Assembly: GCF_051014685.1 (NCBI RefSeq)
Contig: NW_027479399.1
Coordinates: 1 to 64,000, forward strand
Source of the DNA: Ptiloglossa arizonensis
Lineage: Eukaryota; Arthropoda; Insecta; Hymenoptera; Colletidae
Reading direction: 5' to 3'
Length of the DNA stretch: 64,000 nt
Below are positions 1 to 9,787 of this stretch, one piece after another. Each line of letters opens with the position of its first letter. Within the stretch, counting starts at the first letter, position 1. The translations under genes were made by a program, and so were the position numbers. The notes below the pieces were generated by a model. The model was not told the DNA's origin and did no database searches. It was given only the letters and a program-made list of their open reading frames with translations.

Positions 1-536
1 GATAAGAAACGCTTGAGAAAATCAAAATTTTCGCAGTTCTGATGCTCGTAACGAATGACAAGAACGGCCTAGGGGAGAAGTACGCATACCGTTGTAATCG
101 GGCGAGGTTCTACTTTCAAATGCAACAGAAATCATGCGGATTGGTCAATCCGTTCGCGAGATATGACCGTTTGGATGTAAGAAACGCTTGAGAAACTCAA
201 AATTTTCGCAGTTCTGATGCTCGAAACGAATAACTAGAACGGCCTAGGGGAAAAGTGCGCATACCGTTGTAATCGGGCGAGTTTCTACTTTCAGATGCAA
301 CAGAAATTTTGCGGATTGATCAATCCTTTCGCGAGATATGGCAGTTTGGAGATAAGAAACGCTTTAGAAACTCAATATTTTCGCAGTTTTATGCTCGAAA
401 CGAATAACTAGAACGGCCCAGGGGAAAAGTGCGCATACCGTTGTAATCGGGCGAGTTTCTACTTTCAAATGCAACAGAAATTTTGCGGATTGGTCAAACC
501 GTTCGCGAGATATGGCAGTTTGGATGTAAGAAACGC

Positions 537-549
537 TTGAGAAACTCAA
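537..549. other. Short inverted repeat (potential hairpin), once per many monomers
   Basis: TTGAG at 537-541 and CTCAA at 545-549 are reverse complements separated by AAA, so a 5-bp stem with a 3-nt loop is possible. The motif is present in every monomer that has the CTTGAG form. It is weakened in units with CTTTAG (subtype B), CTTTACA or CGTATTAG. Any role in DNA structure is inference. Confidence 0.6.
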
Positions 550-610
550 AATTTTCGCAGTTCTGATGCTCGAAACGAATAACTAGAACGGCCTAGGGTA
601 AAAGTGCGCA

Positions 611-627
611 TACCGTTGTAATCGGGC
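611..627 (+). other. CENP-B-box-like site, 7 of 9 core bases
   Basis: Against the mammalian CENP-B box pattern (NTTCGNNNNANNCGGGN) this site matches 7 of the 9 fixed bases: C4, G5, A10 and all of CGGG. It misses T2 and T3. It lies in the most conserved part of the monomer, but subtype C has CAGG and loses a base. A second 7/9 site overlaps GTTCGCGAGATATGGC (for example 1,200-1,216), missing C13 and G16. By rough calculation one such match per two monomers is expected by chance, so the functional reading is weak. Confidence 0.25.
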
Positions 628-702
628 GAGTTTCTACTTTCAGAAGCAACAGAAATTTTGCGGATTGGTCAATCCGTTCGCGAGATATGACCGTTTGGAT
701 GT

Positions 703-877
703 AAGAAACGCTTGAGAAACTCAAAATTTTCGCAGTTCTGATGCTCGAAACGAATAACTAGAACGGCCTAGGGGAAAAGTGCGCATACCGTTGTAATCGG
801 GCGAGTTTCTACTTTCAGATGCAACAGAAATTTTGCGGATTCATCAATCCGTTCGCGAGATATGGCAGTTTGGAGAT
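703..877 (+). repeat. Representative monomer, subtype F
   Basis: A 175-bp unit with CTGATGCTCG, GGCCTAGGGGAAAAGTGCG, CAGATGC, and GATTCATCAATCCG (GATTGATC in many other copies), ending GGCAGTTTGGAGAT. It is typically followed by a monomer beginning AAGAAACGCTTTAG, that is, the 174-bp subtype B. This F-to-B pairing recurs throughout the window. Confidence 0.85.
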
Positions 878-1051
878 AAGAAACGCTTTAGAAACTCAAA
901 ATTTTCGCAGTTTTATGCTCGAAACGAATAACTAGAACGGCCCAGGGGAAAAGTGCGCATACCGTTGTAATCGGGCGAGTTTCTACTTTCAAATGCAACA
1001 GAAATTTTGTGGATTGGTCAATCCGTTCGCGAGATATGGCAGTTTGGAGGT
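878..1051 (+). repeat. Representative monomer, subtype B (174 bp)
   Basis: This unit is 174 bp because CAGTTCTGATG is replaced by CAGTTTTATG, a net loss of one base. It usually starts AAGAAACGCTTTAG, carries GGCCCAGGGG (C for T) and CAAATGC, and ends GGCAGTTTGGAGGT. A sub-variant has CGGAGTTTTATG. At 174 bases (58 codons) this monomer keeps a reading frame, whereas 175-bp units shift it. That explains the many short open frames over B units on the minus strand. Confidence 0.87.
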
Positions 1052-1226
1052 AAGAAACGCTTGAGAAACTCAAAATTTTCGCAGTTCTGGTGCTCGAAAC
1101 GAATAACTGGAACGGTCTAGGGGAAAACTACACATACCGTTGTAATCAGGCGAGTTTCTACTTTCAAATGCAACAGAAATTTTGCGGATTGGTCAATCCG
1201 TTCGCGAGATATGGCAGTTTGGAGGT
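1052..1226 (+). repeat. Representative monomer, subtype C
   Basis: A 175-bp unit with CTGGTGCTCG, AACTGGAACGGTCTAGG, AAAACTACACAT in place of AAAAGTGCGCAT, AATCAGGCGAG in place of AATCGGGCGAG, and CAAATGC. It is followed by AAGAAGCGC or AAGAAACGC. It often occurs singly or doubled just before a D unit, for example 2,100-2,449 then 2,450. It lacks two of the CpGs found in other types (GTGCGC becomes CTACAC; TCGGG becomes TCAGG). Confidence 0.85.
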
Positions 1227-1401
1227 AAGAAGCGCTTGAGAAACTCAAAATTTTCGCAGTTCTGATGCTCGAAACGAATAACTGGAACTGCCTAGGGGAA
1301 AACTACACATACCGTTGTAATCGGGCGAGTTTCCACTTTCAGATGCAACAGAAATTATGCGGATTGGTCAATCAGTTCGCGAGATATGGCCGTTTGGATG
1401 T
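1227..1401 (+). repeat. Representative monomer, subtype D
   Basis: A 175-bp unit with CTGATGCTCG, AACTGGAAC, AAAACTACACAT, TTTCCACTTTCAGATGC, AAATTATGCGG, GGTCAATCAG and the tail GGCCGTTTGGATGT. The CAATCAG change breaks the dyad symmetry, and AAATTATG breaks the second A/T tract. It almost always follows C and precedes A. Several later copies, for example near 38.05, 42.25, 44.70, 46.44, 48.19, 52.38, 53.08, 60.08 and 62.0 kb, carry GCAAAAG instead of GCAACAG. Confidence 0.85.
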
Positions 1402-1575
1402 AAGAAACGCTTGAGAAACTCAAAATTTTCGCAGTTTTATGCTCGAAACGAATAACTAGAACGGCGCAGGGGAAAAGTGCGCATACCGTTGTAATCGGGC
1501 GAGTTTCTACTTTCAAATGCATCAGAAATTTTGCGGATTGGTCAATCCGTTCGCGAGATATGGCAGTTTGGAGGT

Positions 1576-1750
1576 AAGAAACGCTTGAGAAACTCAAAAT
1601 TTTCGCAGTTCTGATGCTCGAAACGAATAACTAGAACGGCCCAGGGGAAAAGTGCGCATACCGTTGTAATGGGGCGAGTTTCTACTTTCAAATGCAACAG
1701 AAATTTTGCGGATTGATCAATCCGTTCGCGAGATATGGCAGTTTGGAGAT
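1576..1750 (+). repeat. Representative monomer, subtype G
   Basis: A 175-bp unit with CTGATGCTCG, GGCCCAGGGG, CAAATGC, GATTGATCAATCCG and the tail GGCAGTTTGGAGAT. It combines the CCCAGG/CAAATGC core of subtype B with the GATC and GGAGAT features of F, so it may be an old B/F recombinant. It often occurs in pairs ahead of a B unit, as at 1,576-1,925. This copy has TAATGGGGCG where most have TAATCGGGCG. Confidence 0.8.
1709..1724. other. Perfect 16-bp palindrome in GATC-type monomers
   Basis: CGGATTGATCAATCCG equals its own reverse complement. It occurs in subtypes F and G wherever the centre is GATC. Monomers with GGTC at the centre keep 7-bp arms around a GT spacer. CATC, GGAC and CAATCAG forms break the symmetry further. 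It is followed directly by TTCGCGAG, which contains the 6-bp palindrome TCGCGA, so dyad symmetry is concentrated in this part of the monomer. Confidence 0.85.
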
Positions 1751-3360
1751 AAGAAACGCTTTAGAAACTCAAAATTTTCGCAGTTCTGATGCTCGAAACG
1801 AATAACTAGAACGGCCCAGGGGAAAAGTGCGCATACCGTTGTAATCGGGCGAGTTTCTACTTTCAAATGCAACAGAAATTTTGCGGATTGATCAATCCGT
1901 TCGCGAGATATGGCAGTTTGGATATAAGAAACGCTTTAGAAACTCAAAATTTTCGGAGTTTTATGCTCGAAACGAATAACTGGAACGGCCCAGGGGAAAA
2001 GTGCGCATACCGTTGTAATCGGGCGAGTTTCTACTTTCAAATGCAACAGAAATTTTGCGGATTGGTCAATCCGTTCGCGAGATATGGCAGTTTGGAGGTA
2101 AGAAACGCTTGAGAAACTCAAAATTTTCGCAGTTCTGGTGCTCGAAACGAATAACTGGAACGGTCTAGGGGAAAGCTACACATACCGTTGTAATCAGGCG
2201 AGTTTCTACTTTCAAATGCAACAGAAATTTTGCGGATTGGTCAATCCGTTCGCGAGATATGGCAGTTTGGAGGTAAGAAACGCTTGAGAAACTCAAAATT
2301 TTCGCAGTTCTGGTGCTCGAAACGAATAACTGGAACGGTCTAGGGGAAAACTACACATACCGTTGTAATCAGGCGAGTTTCAACTTTCAAATGCAACAGA
2401 AATTTTGCGGATTGGTCAATCCGTTCGCGAGATATGGCAGTTTGGAGGTAAGAAGCGCTTGAGAAACTCAAAATTTTCGCAGTTCTGATGCTCGAAACGA
2501 ATAACTGGAACGGCCTAGGGGAAAACTACACATACCGTTGTAATCGGGCGAGTTTCCACTTTCAGATGCAACAGAAATTATGCGGATTGGTCAATCAGTT
2601 CGCGAGATATGGCCGTTTGGATGTAAGAAACGCTTGAGAAACTCAAAATTTTCGCAGTTCTGATGCTCGAAACGAATAACTAGAACGGCCTAGGGTAAAA
2701 GTGCGCATACCGTTGTAATCGGGCGAGTTTCTACTTTCAGAAGCAACAGAAATTTTGCGGATTGGTCAATCCGTTCGCGAGATATGGCAGTTTGGAGGTA
2801 AGAAACGCTTGAGAAACTCAAAATTTTCGCAGTTCTGATGCTCGAAACGAATGACTAGAACGGCCTAGTGGAGAAGTACGCATACCGTTGTAATCGGGCG
2901 AGTTTCTACTTTCAGATGCAATAGAAATCATGCGGATTGGTCAATCTGTTCGCGAGATATGACCGTTTGGCTGTAAGAAACGCTTTAGAAACTCAAAATT
3001 TTCGCAGTTTCATGCTCGAAACGAATAACTAGAACGGCCCAGGGGAAAAGTGCGCATACCGTTGTAATCGGGCGAGTTTCTACTTTCAAATGCAACAGAA
3101 ATTTTGCGGATTGGTCAATCCGTTCGCGAGATATGGCAGTTTGAAGGTAAGAAACGCTTGAGAAACTCAAAATTTTCGCAGTTATGATGCTCGAAACGAA
3201 TAACTAGAACGGCCCAGGGGAAAAGTGCGCATACCGTTGTAATGGGGCGAGTTTCTACTTTCAAATGCAACAGAAATTTTGCGGATTGATCAATCCGTTC
3301 GCGAGATATGGCAGTTTGGAGATAAGAAACGCTTTAGAAACTCAAAATTTTCGCAGTTCT

Positions 3361-6300
3361 GATGCTCGAAACGAATAACTAGAACGGCCTAGGGGAGAAG
3401 TACGCATACCGTTGTAATCGGGCGAGTTTCTACTTTCAAATTGCAACAGAAATTATGCGGATTGGTCAATCCGTTCGCGAGATATGGCAGTTTGGATGTA
3501 AGAAACGCTTGAGAAACTCAAAATTTTCGCAGTTCTGATGCTCGAAACGAATAACTGGAACGGCCTAGGGGAAAACTACACATACCGTTGTAATCGGGCG
3601 AGTTTCTACTTTCAGATGCAACAGAAATTTTGCGGATTGGTCGATCCGTTCGCGAGATATGGCAGTTTGGAAGTAAGAAACGCTTGAGAAACTCAAAATT
3701 TTCGCAGTTCTGATGGTCGAAACGAATGACTAGAACGGCCTAGGGGAGAAGTACGCATACCGTTGTAATCGGGCGAGTTTCTACTTTCAGATGCAACAGA
3801 AATTTTGCGGATTGATCAATCCGTTCGCGAGATATGGCAGTTTGGAGATAAGAAACGCTTGAGAAACTCAAAATTTTCGCAGTTTTATGCTCGAAACGAA
3901 TAACTAGAACGGCCCAGGGGAAAAGTGCGCATACCGTTGTAATCGGGCGAGTTTCTACTTTCAAATGCAACAGAAATTTTGCGGATTGGTCAATCCGTTC
4001 GCGAGATATGACCGTTTGGATGTAAGAAACGCTTGAGAAACTCAAAATTTTCGCAGTTCTGATGCTCGAAACGAATAACTAGAACGGCCCAGGGGAAAAG
4101 TGCGCATACCGTTGTAATCGGGCGAGTTTCTACTTTCAAATTGCAACAGAAATTATGCGGATTGGTCGATCCGTTCGCGAGATATGGCAGTTTGGAGATA
4201 AGAAACGCTTGAGAAACTCAAAATTTTCGCAGTTCTGATGCTCGAAACGAATGACTAGGACGGCCTAGGGGAGAAGTACGCATACCGTTGTAATCGGGCG
4301 AGTTTCTACTTTCAAATTGCAACAGAAATTATGCGGATTGGTCAATCCGTTCGCGAGATATGGCAGTTTGGATGTAAGAAACGCTTGAGAAACTCAAAAT
4401 TTTCGCAGTTCTGATGCTCGAAACGAATAACTGGAACGGCCTAGGGGAAAACTACACATACCGTTGTAATCGGGCGAGTTTCTACTTTCAGATGCAACAG
4501 AAATTTTGCGGATTGGTCGATCCGTTCGCGAGATATGGCAGTTTGGAAGTAAGAAACGCTTGACAAACTCAAAATTTTCGCAGTTCTGATGGTCGAAACG
4601 AATGACTAGAACGGCCTAGGGGAGAAGTACGCATACCGTTGTAATCGGGCGAGTTTCTACTTTCAGATGCAACAGAAATTTTGCGGATTGATCAATCCGT
4701 TCGCGAGATATGGCAGTTTGGAGATAAGAAACGCTTGAGAAACTCAAAATTTTCGCAGTTTTATGCTCGAAACGAATAACTAGAACGGCCCAGGGGAAAA
4801 GTGCGCATACCGTTGTAATCGGGCGAGTTTCTACTTTCAAATGCAACAGAAATTTTGCGGATTGGTCAATCCGTTCGCGAGATATGACCGTTTGGATGTA
4901 AGAAACGCTTGAGAAACTCAAAATTTTCGCAGTTCTGATGCTCGAAACGAATAACTAGAACGGCCCAGGGGAAAAGTGCGCATACCGTTGTAATGGGGCG
5001 AGTTTCTACTTTCAAATGCAACAGAAATTTTGCGGATTGATCAATCCGTTCGCGAGATATGGCAGCTTGGAGATAAGAAACGCTTTAGAAACTCAAAATT
5101 TTCGCAGTTCTGATGCTCGAAACGAATAACTAGAACGGCCCAGGGGAAAAGTGCGCATACCGTTGTAATCGGGCGAGTTTCTACTTTCAAATGCAACAGA
5201 AATTTTGCGGATTGATCAATCCGTTCGCGAGATATGGCAGTTTGGATATAAGAAACGCTTTAGAAACTCAAAATTTTCGGAGTTTTATGCTCGAAACGAA
5301 TAACTAGAACGGGCCAGGGGAAAAGTGCGCATACCGTTGTAATCGGGCGAGTTTCTACTTTCAAATTGCAACAGAAATTATGCGGATTGGTCGATCCGTT
5401 CGCGAGATATGGCAGTTTGGAGATAAGAAACGCTTGAGAAACTCAAAATTTTCGCAGTTCTGATGCTCGAAACGAATGACTAGGACGGCCTAGGGGAGAA
5501 GTACGCATACCGTTGTAATCGGGCGAGTTTCTACTTTCAAATTGCAACAGAAATTATGCGGATTGGTCAATCCGTTCGCGAGATATGGCAGTTTGGATGT
5601 AAGAAACGCTTGAGAAACTCAAAATTTTCGCAGTTCTGATGCTCGAAACGAATAACTGGAACGGCCTAGGGGAAAACTACACATACCGTTGTAATCGGGC
5701 GAGTTTCTACTTTCAGATGCAACAGAAATTTTGCGGATTGGTCGATCCGTTCGCGAGATATGGCAGTTTGGAAGTAAGAAACGCTTGAGAAACTCAAAAT
5801 TTTCGCAGTTCTGATGGTCGAAACGAATGACTAGAACGGCCTAGGGGAGAAGTACGCATACCGTTGTAATCGGGCGAGTTTCTACTTTCAGATGCAACAG
5901 AAATTTTGCGGATTGATCAATCCGTTCGCGAGATATGGCAGTTTGGAGATAAGAAACGCTTGAGAAACTCAAAATTTTCGCAGTTTTATGCTCGAAACGA
6001 ATAACTAGAACGGCCCAGGGGAAAAGTGCGCATACCGTTGTAATCGGGCGAGTTTCTACTTTCAAATGCAACAGAAATTTTGCGGATTGGTCAATCCGTT
6101 CGCGAGATATGACCGTTTGGATGTAAGAAACGCTTGAGAAACTCAAAATTTTCGCAGTTCTGATGCTCGAAACGAATAACTAGAACGGCCCAGGGGAAAA
6201 GTGCGCATACCGTTGTAATGGGGCGAGTTTCTACTTTCAAATGCAACAGAAATTTTGCGGATTGATCAATCCGTTCGCGAGATATGGCAGCTTGGAGATA

Positions 6301-6462
6301 AGAAACGCTTTAGAAACTCAAAATTTTCGCAGTTCTGATGCTCGAAACGAATAACTAGAACGGCCCAGGGGAAAAGTGCGCATACCGTTGTAATCGGGCG
6401 AGTTTCTACTTTCAAATGCAACAGAAATTTTGCGGATTGATCAATCCGTTCGCGAGATATGA
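3361..6462 (+). repeat. 5- and 7-monomer higher-order repeat
   Basis: Rare markers recur at fixed spacing. GATGGTCGAAACG has its GGTCG at 3,715, 4,591 and 5,816 (offsets 876 and 1,225). The one-base insertion CAAATTGCAAC has its TTGC at 3,441, 4,317 and 5,542 (the same offsets), and also at 4,141 and 5,366 (offset 1,225). CAGCTTGG recurs at offset 1,225. About 4,087-5,237 is therefore copied at about 5,312-6,462. The extra T makes these monomers 176 bp. The copies diverge at about 5,238/6,463, where one has GGCAG and the other GACCG. Confidence 0.88.
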
Positions 6463-9400
6463 CCGTTTGGATGTAAGAAACGCTTTAGAAACTCAAAATT
6501 TTCGCAGTTTTATGCTCGAAACGAATAACTAGAACGGCCCAGGGGAAAAGTGCGCATACCGTTGTAATCGGGCGAGTTTCTACTTTCAAATGCAACAGAA
6601 ATTTTGCGGATTGGTCAATCCGTTCGCGAGATATGGCAGTTTGGAGGTAAGAAACGCTTGAGAAACTCAAAATTTTCGCAGTTATGATACTCGAAACGAA
6701 TAACTAGAACGGCCCAGGGGAAAAGTGCGCATACCGTTGTAATGGGGCGAGTTTCTACTTTCAAATGCAACAGAAATTTTGCGGATTGGTCAATCCGTTC
6801 GCGAGATATGGCAGTTTGGAGGTAAGAAACGCTTGAGAAACTCAAAATTTTCGCAGTTCTGGTGCTCGAAACGAATAACTGGAACGGTCTAGGGGAAAAC
6901 TACACATACCGTTGTAATCAGGCGAGTTTCTACTTTCAAATGCAACAGAAATTTTGCGGATTGGTCAATCCGTTCGCGAGATATGGCAGTTTGGAGGTAA
7001 GAAACGCTTGAGAAACTCAAAATTTTCGCAGTTCTGGTGCTCGAAACGAATAACTGGAACGGTCTAGGGGAAAACTACACATACCGTTGTAATCAGGCGA
7101 GTTTCAACTTTCAAATGCAACAGAAATTTTGCGGATTGGTCAATCCGTTCGCGAGATATGGCAGTTTGGATGTAAGAAGCGCTTGAGAAACTCAAAATTT
7201 TCGCAGTTCTGATGCTCGAAACGAATAACTGGAACGGCCTAGGGGAAAACTACACATACCGTTGTAATCGGGCGAGTTTCCACTTTCAGATGCAACAGAA
7301 ATTATGCGGATTGGTCAATCAGTTCGCGAGATATGGCCGTTTGGATGTAAGAAACGCTTGAGAAACTCAAAATTTTCGCAGTTCTGATGCTCGAAACGAA
7401 TAACTAGAACGGCCTAGGGTAAAAGTGCGCATACCGTTGTAATCGGGCGAGTTTCTACTTTCAAATGCAACAGAAATTTTGCGGATTGATCAATCCGTTC
7501 GCGAGATATGGCAGTTTGGATATAAGAAACGCTTTAGAAACTCAAAATTTTCGCAGTTCTGATGCTCGAAACGATTAACTAGAACGGCCTAGGGGAAAAG
7601 TGCGCATACCGTTGTAATCGGGCGAGTTTCTACTTTCAGATGCAACAGAAATTTTGCGGATTGATCAATCCTTTCGCGAGATATGGCAGTTTGGAGATAA
7701 GAAACGCTTTAGAAACTCAATATTTTCGCAGTTTTATGCTCGAAACGAATAACTAGAACGGCCCAGGGGAAAAGTGCGCATACCGTTGTAATCGGGCGAG
7801 TTTCTACTTTCAAATGCAACAGAAATTTTGCGGATTGGTCAAACCGTTCGCGAGATATGGCAGTTTGGATGTAAGAAACGCTTGAGAAACTCAAAATTTT
7901 CGCAGTTCTGGTGCTCGAAACGAATAACTGGAACGGTCTAGGGGAAAACTACACATACCGTTGTAATCAGGCGAGTTTGTACTTTCAAATGCAACAGAAA
8001 TTTTGCGGATTGGTCAATCCGTTCGCGAGATATGGCAGTTTGGAGGTAAGAAGCGCTTGAGAAACTCAAAATTTTCGCAGTTCTGATGCTCGAAACGAAT
8101 AACTGGAACGGCCTAGGGGAAAACTACACATACCGTTGTAATCGGGCGAGTTTCTACTTTCAGATGCAACAGAAATTATGCGGATTGGTCAATCAGTTCG
8201 CGAGATATGGCCGTTTGGATGTAAGAAACGCTTGAGAAACTCAAAATTTTCGCAGTTCTGATGCTCGAAACGAATAACTAGAACGGCCTAGGGTAAAAGT
8301 GCGCATACCGTTGTAATCGGGCGAGTTTCTACTTTCAGAAGCAACAGAAATTTTGCGTATTGGTCAATCCGTTCGCGAGATTTGACCGTTTGGATGTAAG
8401 AAACGCTTGAGAAACTCAAAATTTTCGCAGTTCTGATGCTCGAAACGAATAACTAGAACGGCCTAGGGGAAAAGTGCGCATACCGTTGTAATCGGGCGAG
8501 TTTCTACTTTCAGATGCAACAGAAATTTTGCGGATTCATCAATCCGTTCGCGAGATATGGCAGTTTGGATATAAGAAACGCTTTAGAAACTCAAAATTTT
8601 CGGAGTTTTATGCTCGAAACGAATAACTAGAACGGCCCAGGGGAAAAGTGCGCATACCGTTGTAATCGGGCGAGTTTCTACTTTCAAATGCAACAGAAAT
8701 TTTGCGGATTGGTCAATCCGTTCGCGAGATATGGCAGTTTGGAGGTAAGAAACGCTTGAGAAACTCAAAATTTTCGCAGTTCTGGTGCTCGAAACGAATA
8801 ACTGGAACGGTCTAGGGGAAAACTACACATACCGTTGTAATCAGGCGAGTTTCTACTTTCAAATGCAACAGAAATTTTGCGGATTGGTCAATCCGTTCGC
8901 GAGATATGGCAGTTTGGAGGTAAGAAACGCTTGAGAAACTCAAAATTTTCGCAGTTCTGGTGCTCGAAACGAATAACTGGAACGGTCTAGGGGAAAACTA
9001 CATATACCGTTGTAATCAGGCGAGTTTCTACTTTCAAATGCAACAGAAATTTTGCGGATTGGTCAATCCGTTCGCGAGATATGGCAGTTTGGAGGTAAGA
9101 AGCGCTTGAGAAACTCAAAATTTTCGCAGTTCTGATGCTCGAAACGAATAACTGGAACGGCCTAGGGGAAAACTACACATACCGTTGTAATCGGGCGAGT
9201 TTCCACTTTCAGATGCAACAGAAATTATGCGGATTGGTCAATCAGTTCGCGAGATATGGCCGTTTGGATGTAAGAAACGCTTGAGAAACTCAAAATTTTC
9301 GCAGTTCTGATGCTCGAAACGAATAACTAGAACGGCCTAGGGTAAAAGTGCGCATACCGTTGTAATCGGGCGAGTTTCTACTTTCAAATGCAACAGAAAT

Positions 9401-9787
9401 ATTGCGGATTGGTCAATCCGTTCGCGAGATATGGCAGTTTGGAGGTAAGAAACGCTTGAGAAACTCAAAATTTTCCCAGTTTTATGCTCGAAACGAATAA
9501 CTAGAACGGCCCAGGGGAAAAGTGCGCATACCGTTGTAATCGGGCGAGTTTCTACCTTCAGATGCAGCAGAAATTATGCGGATTGGTCAATCAGTTCGCG
9601 AGATATGGCCGTTTGGATGTAAGAAACGCTTGAGAAACTCAAAATTTTCGCAGTTCTGATGCTCGAAACGAATAACTAGAACGGCCCAGGGGAAAAGTGC
9701 GCATACCGTTGTAATCGGGCGAGTTTCTACTTTCAAATGCAACAGAAATTTTGCGGATTGATCAATCCGTTCGCGAGATATGGCAGT
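6292..9787 (+). repeat. 20-monomer HOR, copy 1 (3,496 bp)
   Basis: From 6,292 onward the sequence matches that 3,496 bp downstream, including rare markers such as TTATGATACTCG, TCAATCCTTTCGCG, AACGATTAAC, GAGTTTGTACTTTC and GCGTATTGG/GAGATTTGACC. The match runs to about 9,337. One clear difference is CATATACC at about 9,001 against CACATACC in copy 2. After about 9,337 this copy contains about one monomer that copy 2 lacks. Homology then resumes at offset 3,322, marked by CTACCTTCAGATGCAGC at 9,552 and 12,874. Confidence 0.92.

Larger units (their letters stand above)
528..702 (+). repeat. Representative monomer, subtype A
   Basis: A 175-bp unit defined by linked variants: CTGATGCTCG, then GGCCTAGGGTAAAAG (T where most monomers have G), CAGAAGC instead of CAGATGC, and the tail GACCGTTTGGATGT. 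Later copies often carry GGACAATCCG in place of GGTCAATCCG. Subtype A usually follows subtype D and precedes E or F. The linkage of these variants along the array is what makes it a subtype and not random noise. Confidence 0.85.
1..3360 (+). repeat. Mosaic satellite block, loosely ordered cassettes
   Basis: Opens with a partial E-like monomer, then runs F-B-A-F-B-C-D-B-G-G-B-C-C-D-A and so on. The B-C-D run at about 878-1,401 recurs at about 1,926-2,624 with one extra C unit. There is therefore cassette-level repetition, but no long exact copy. I see no gene or non-satellite sequence here. Confidence 0.85.
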
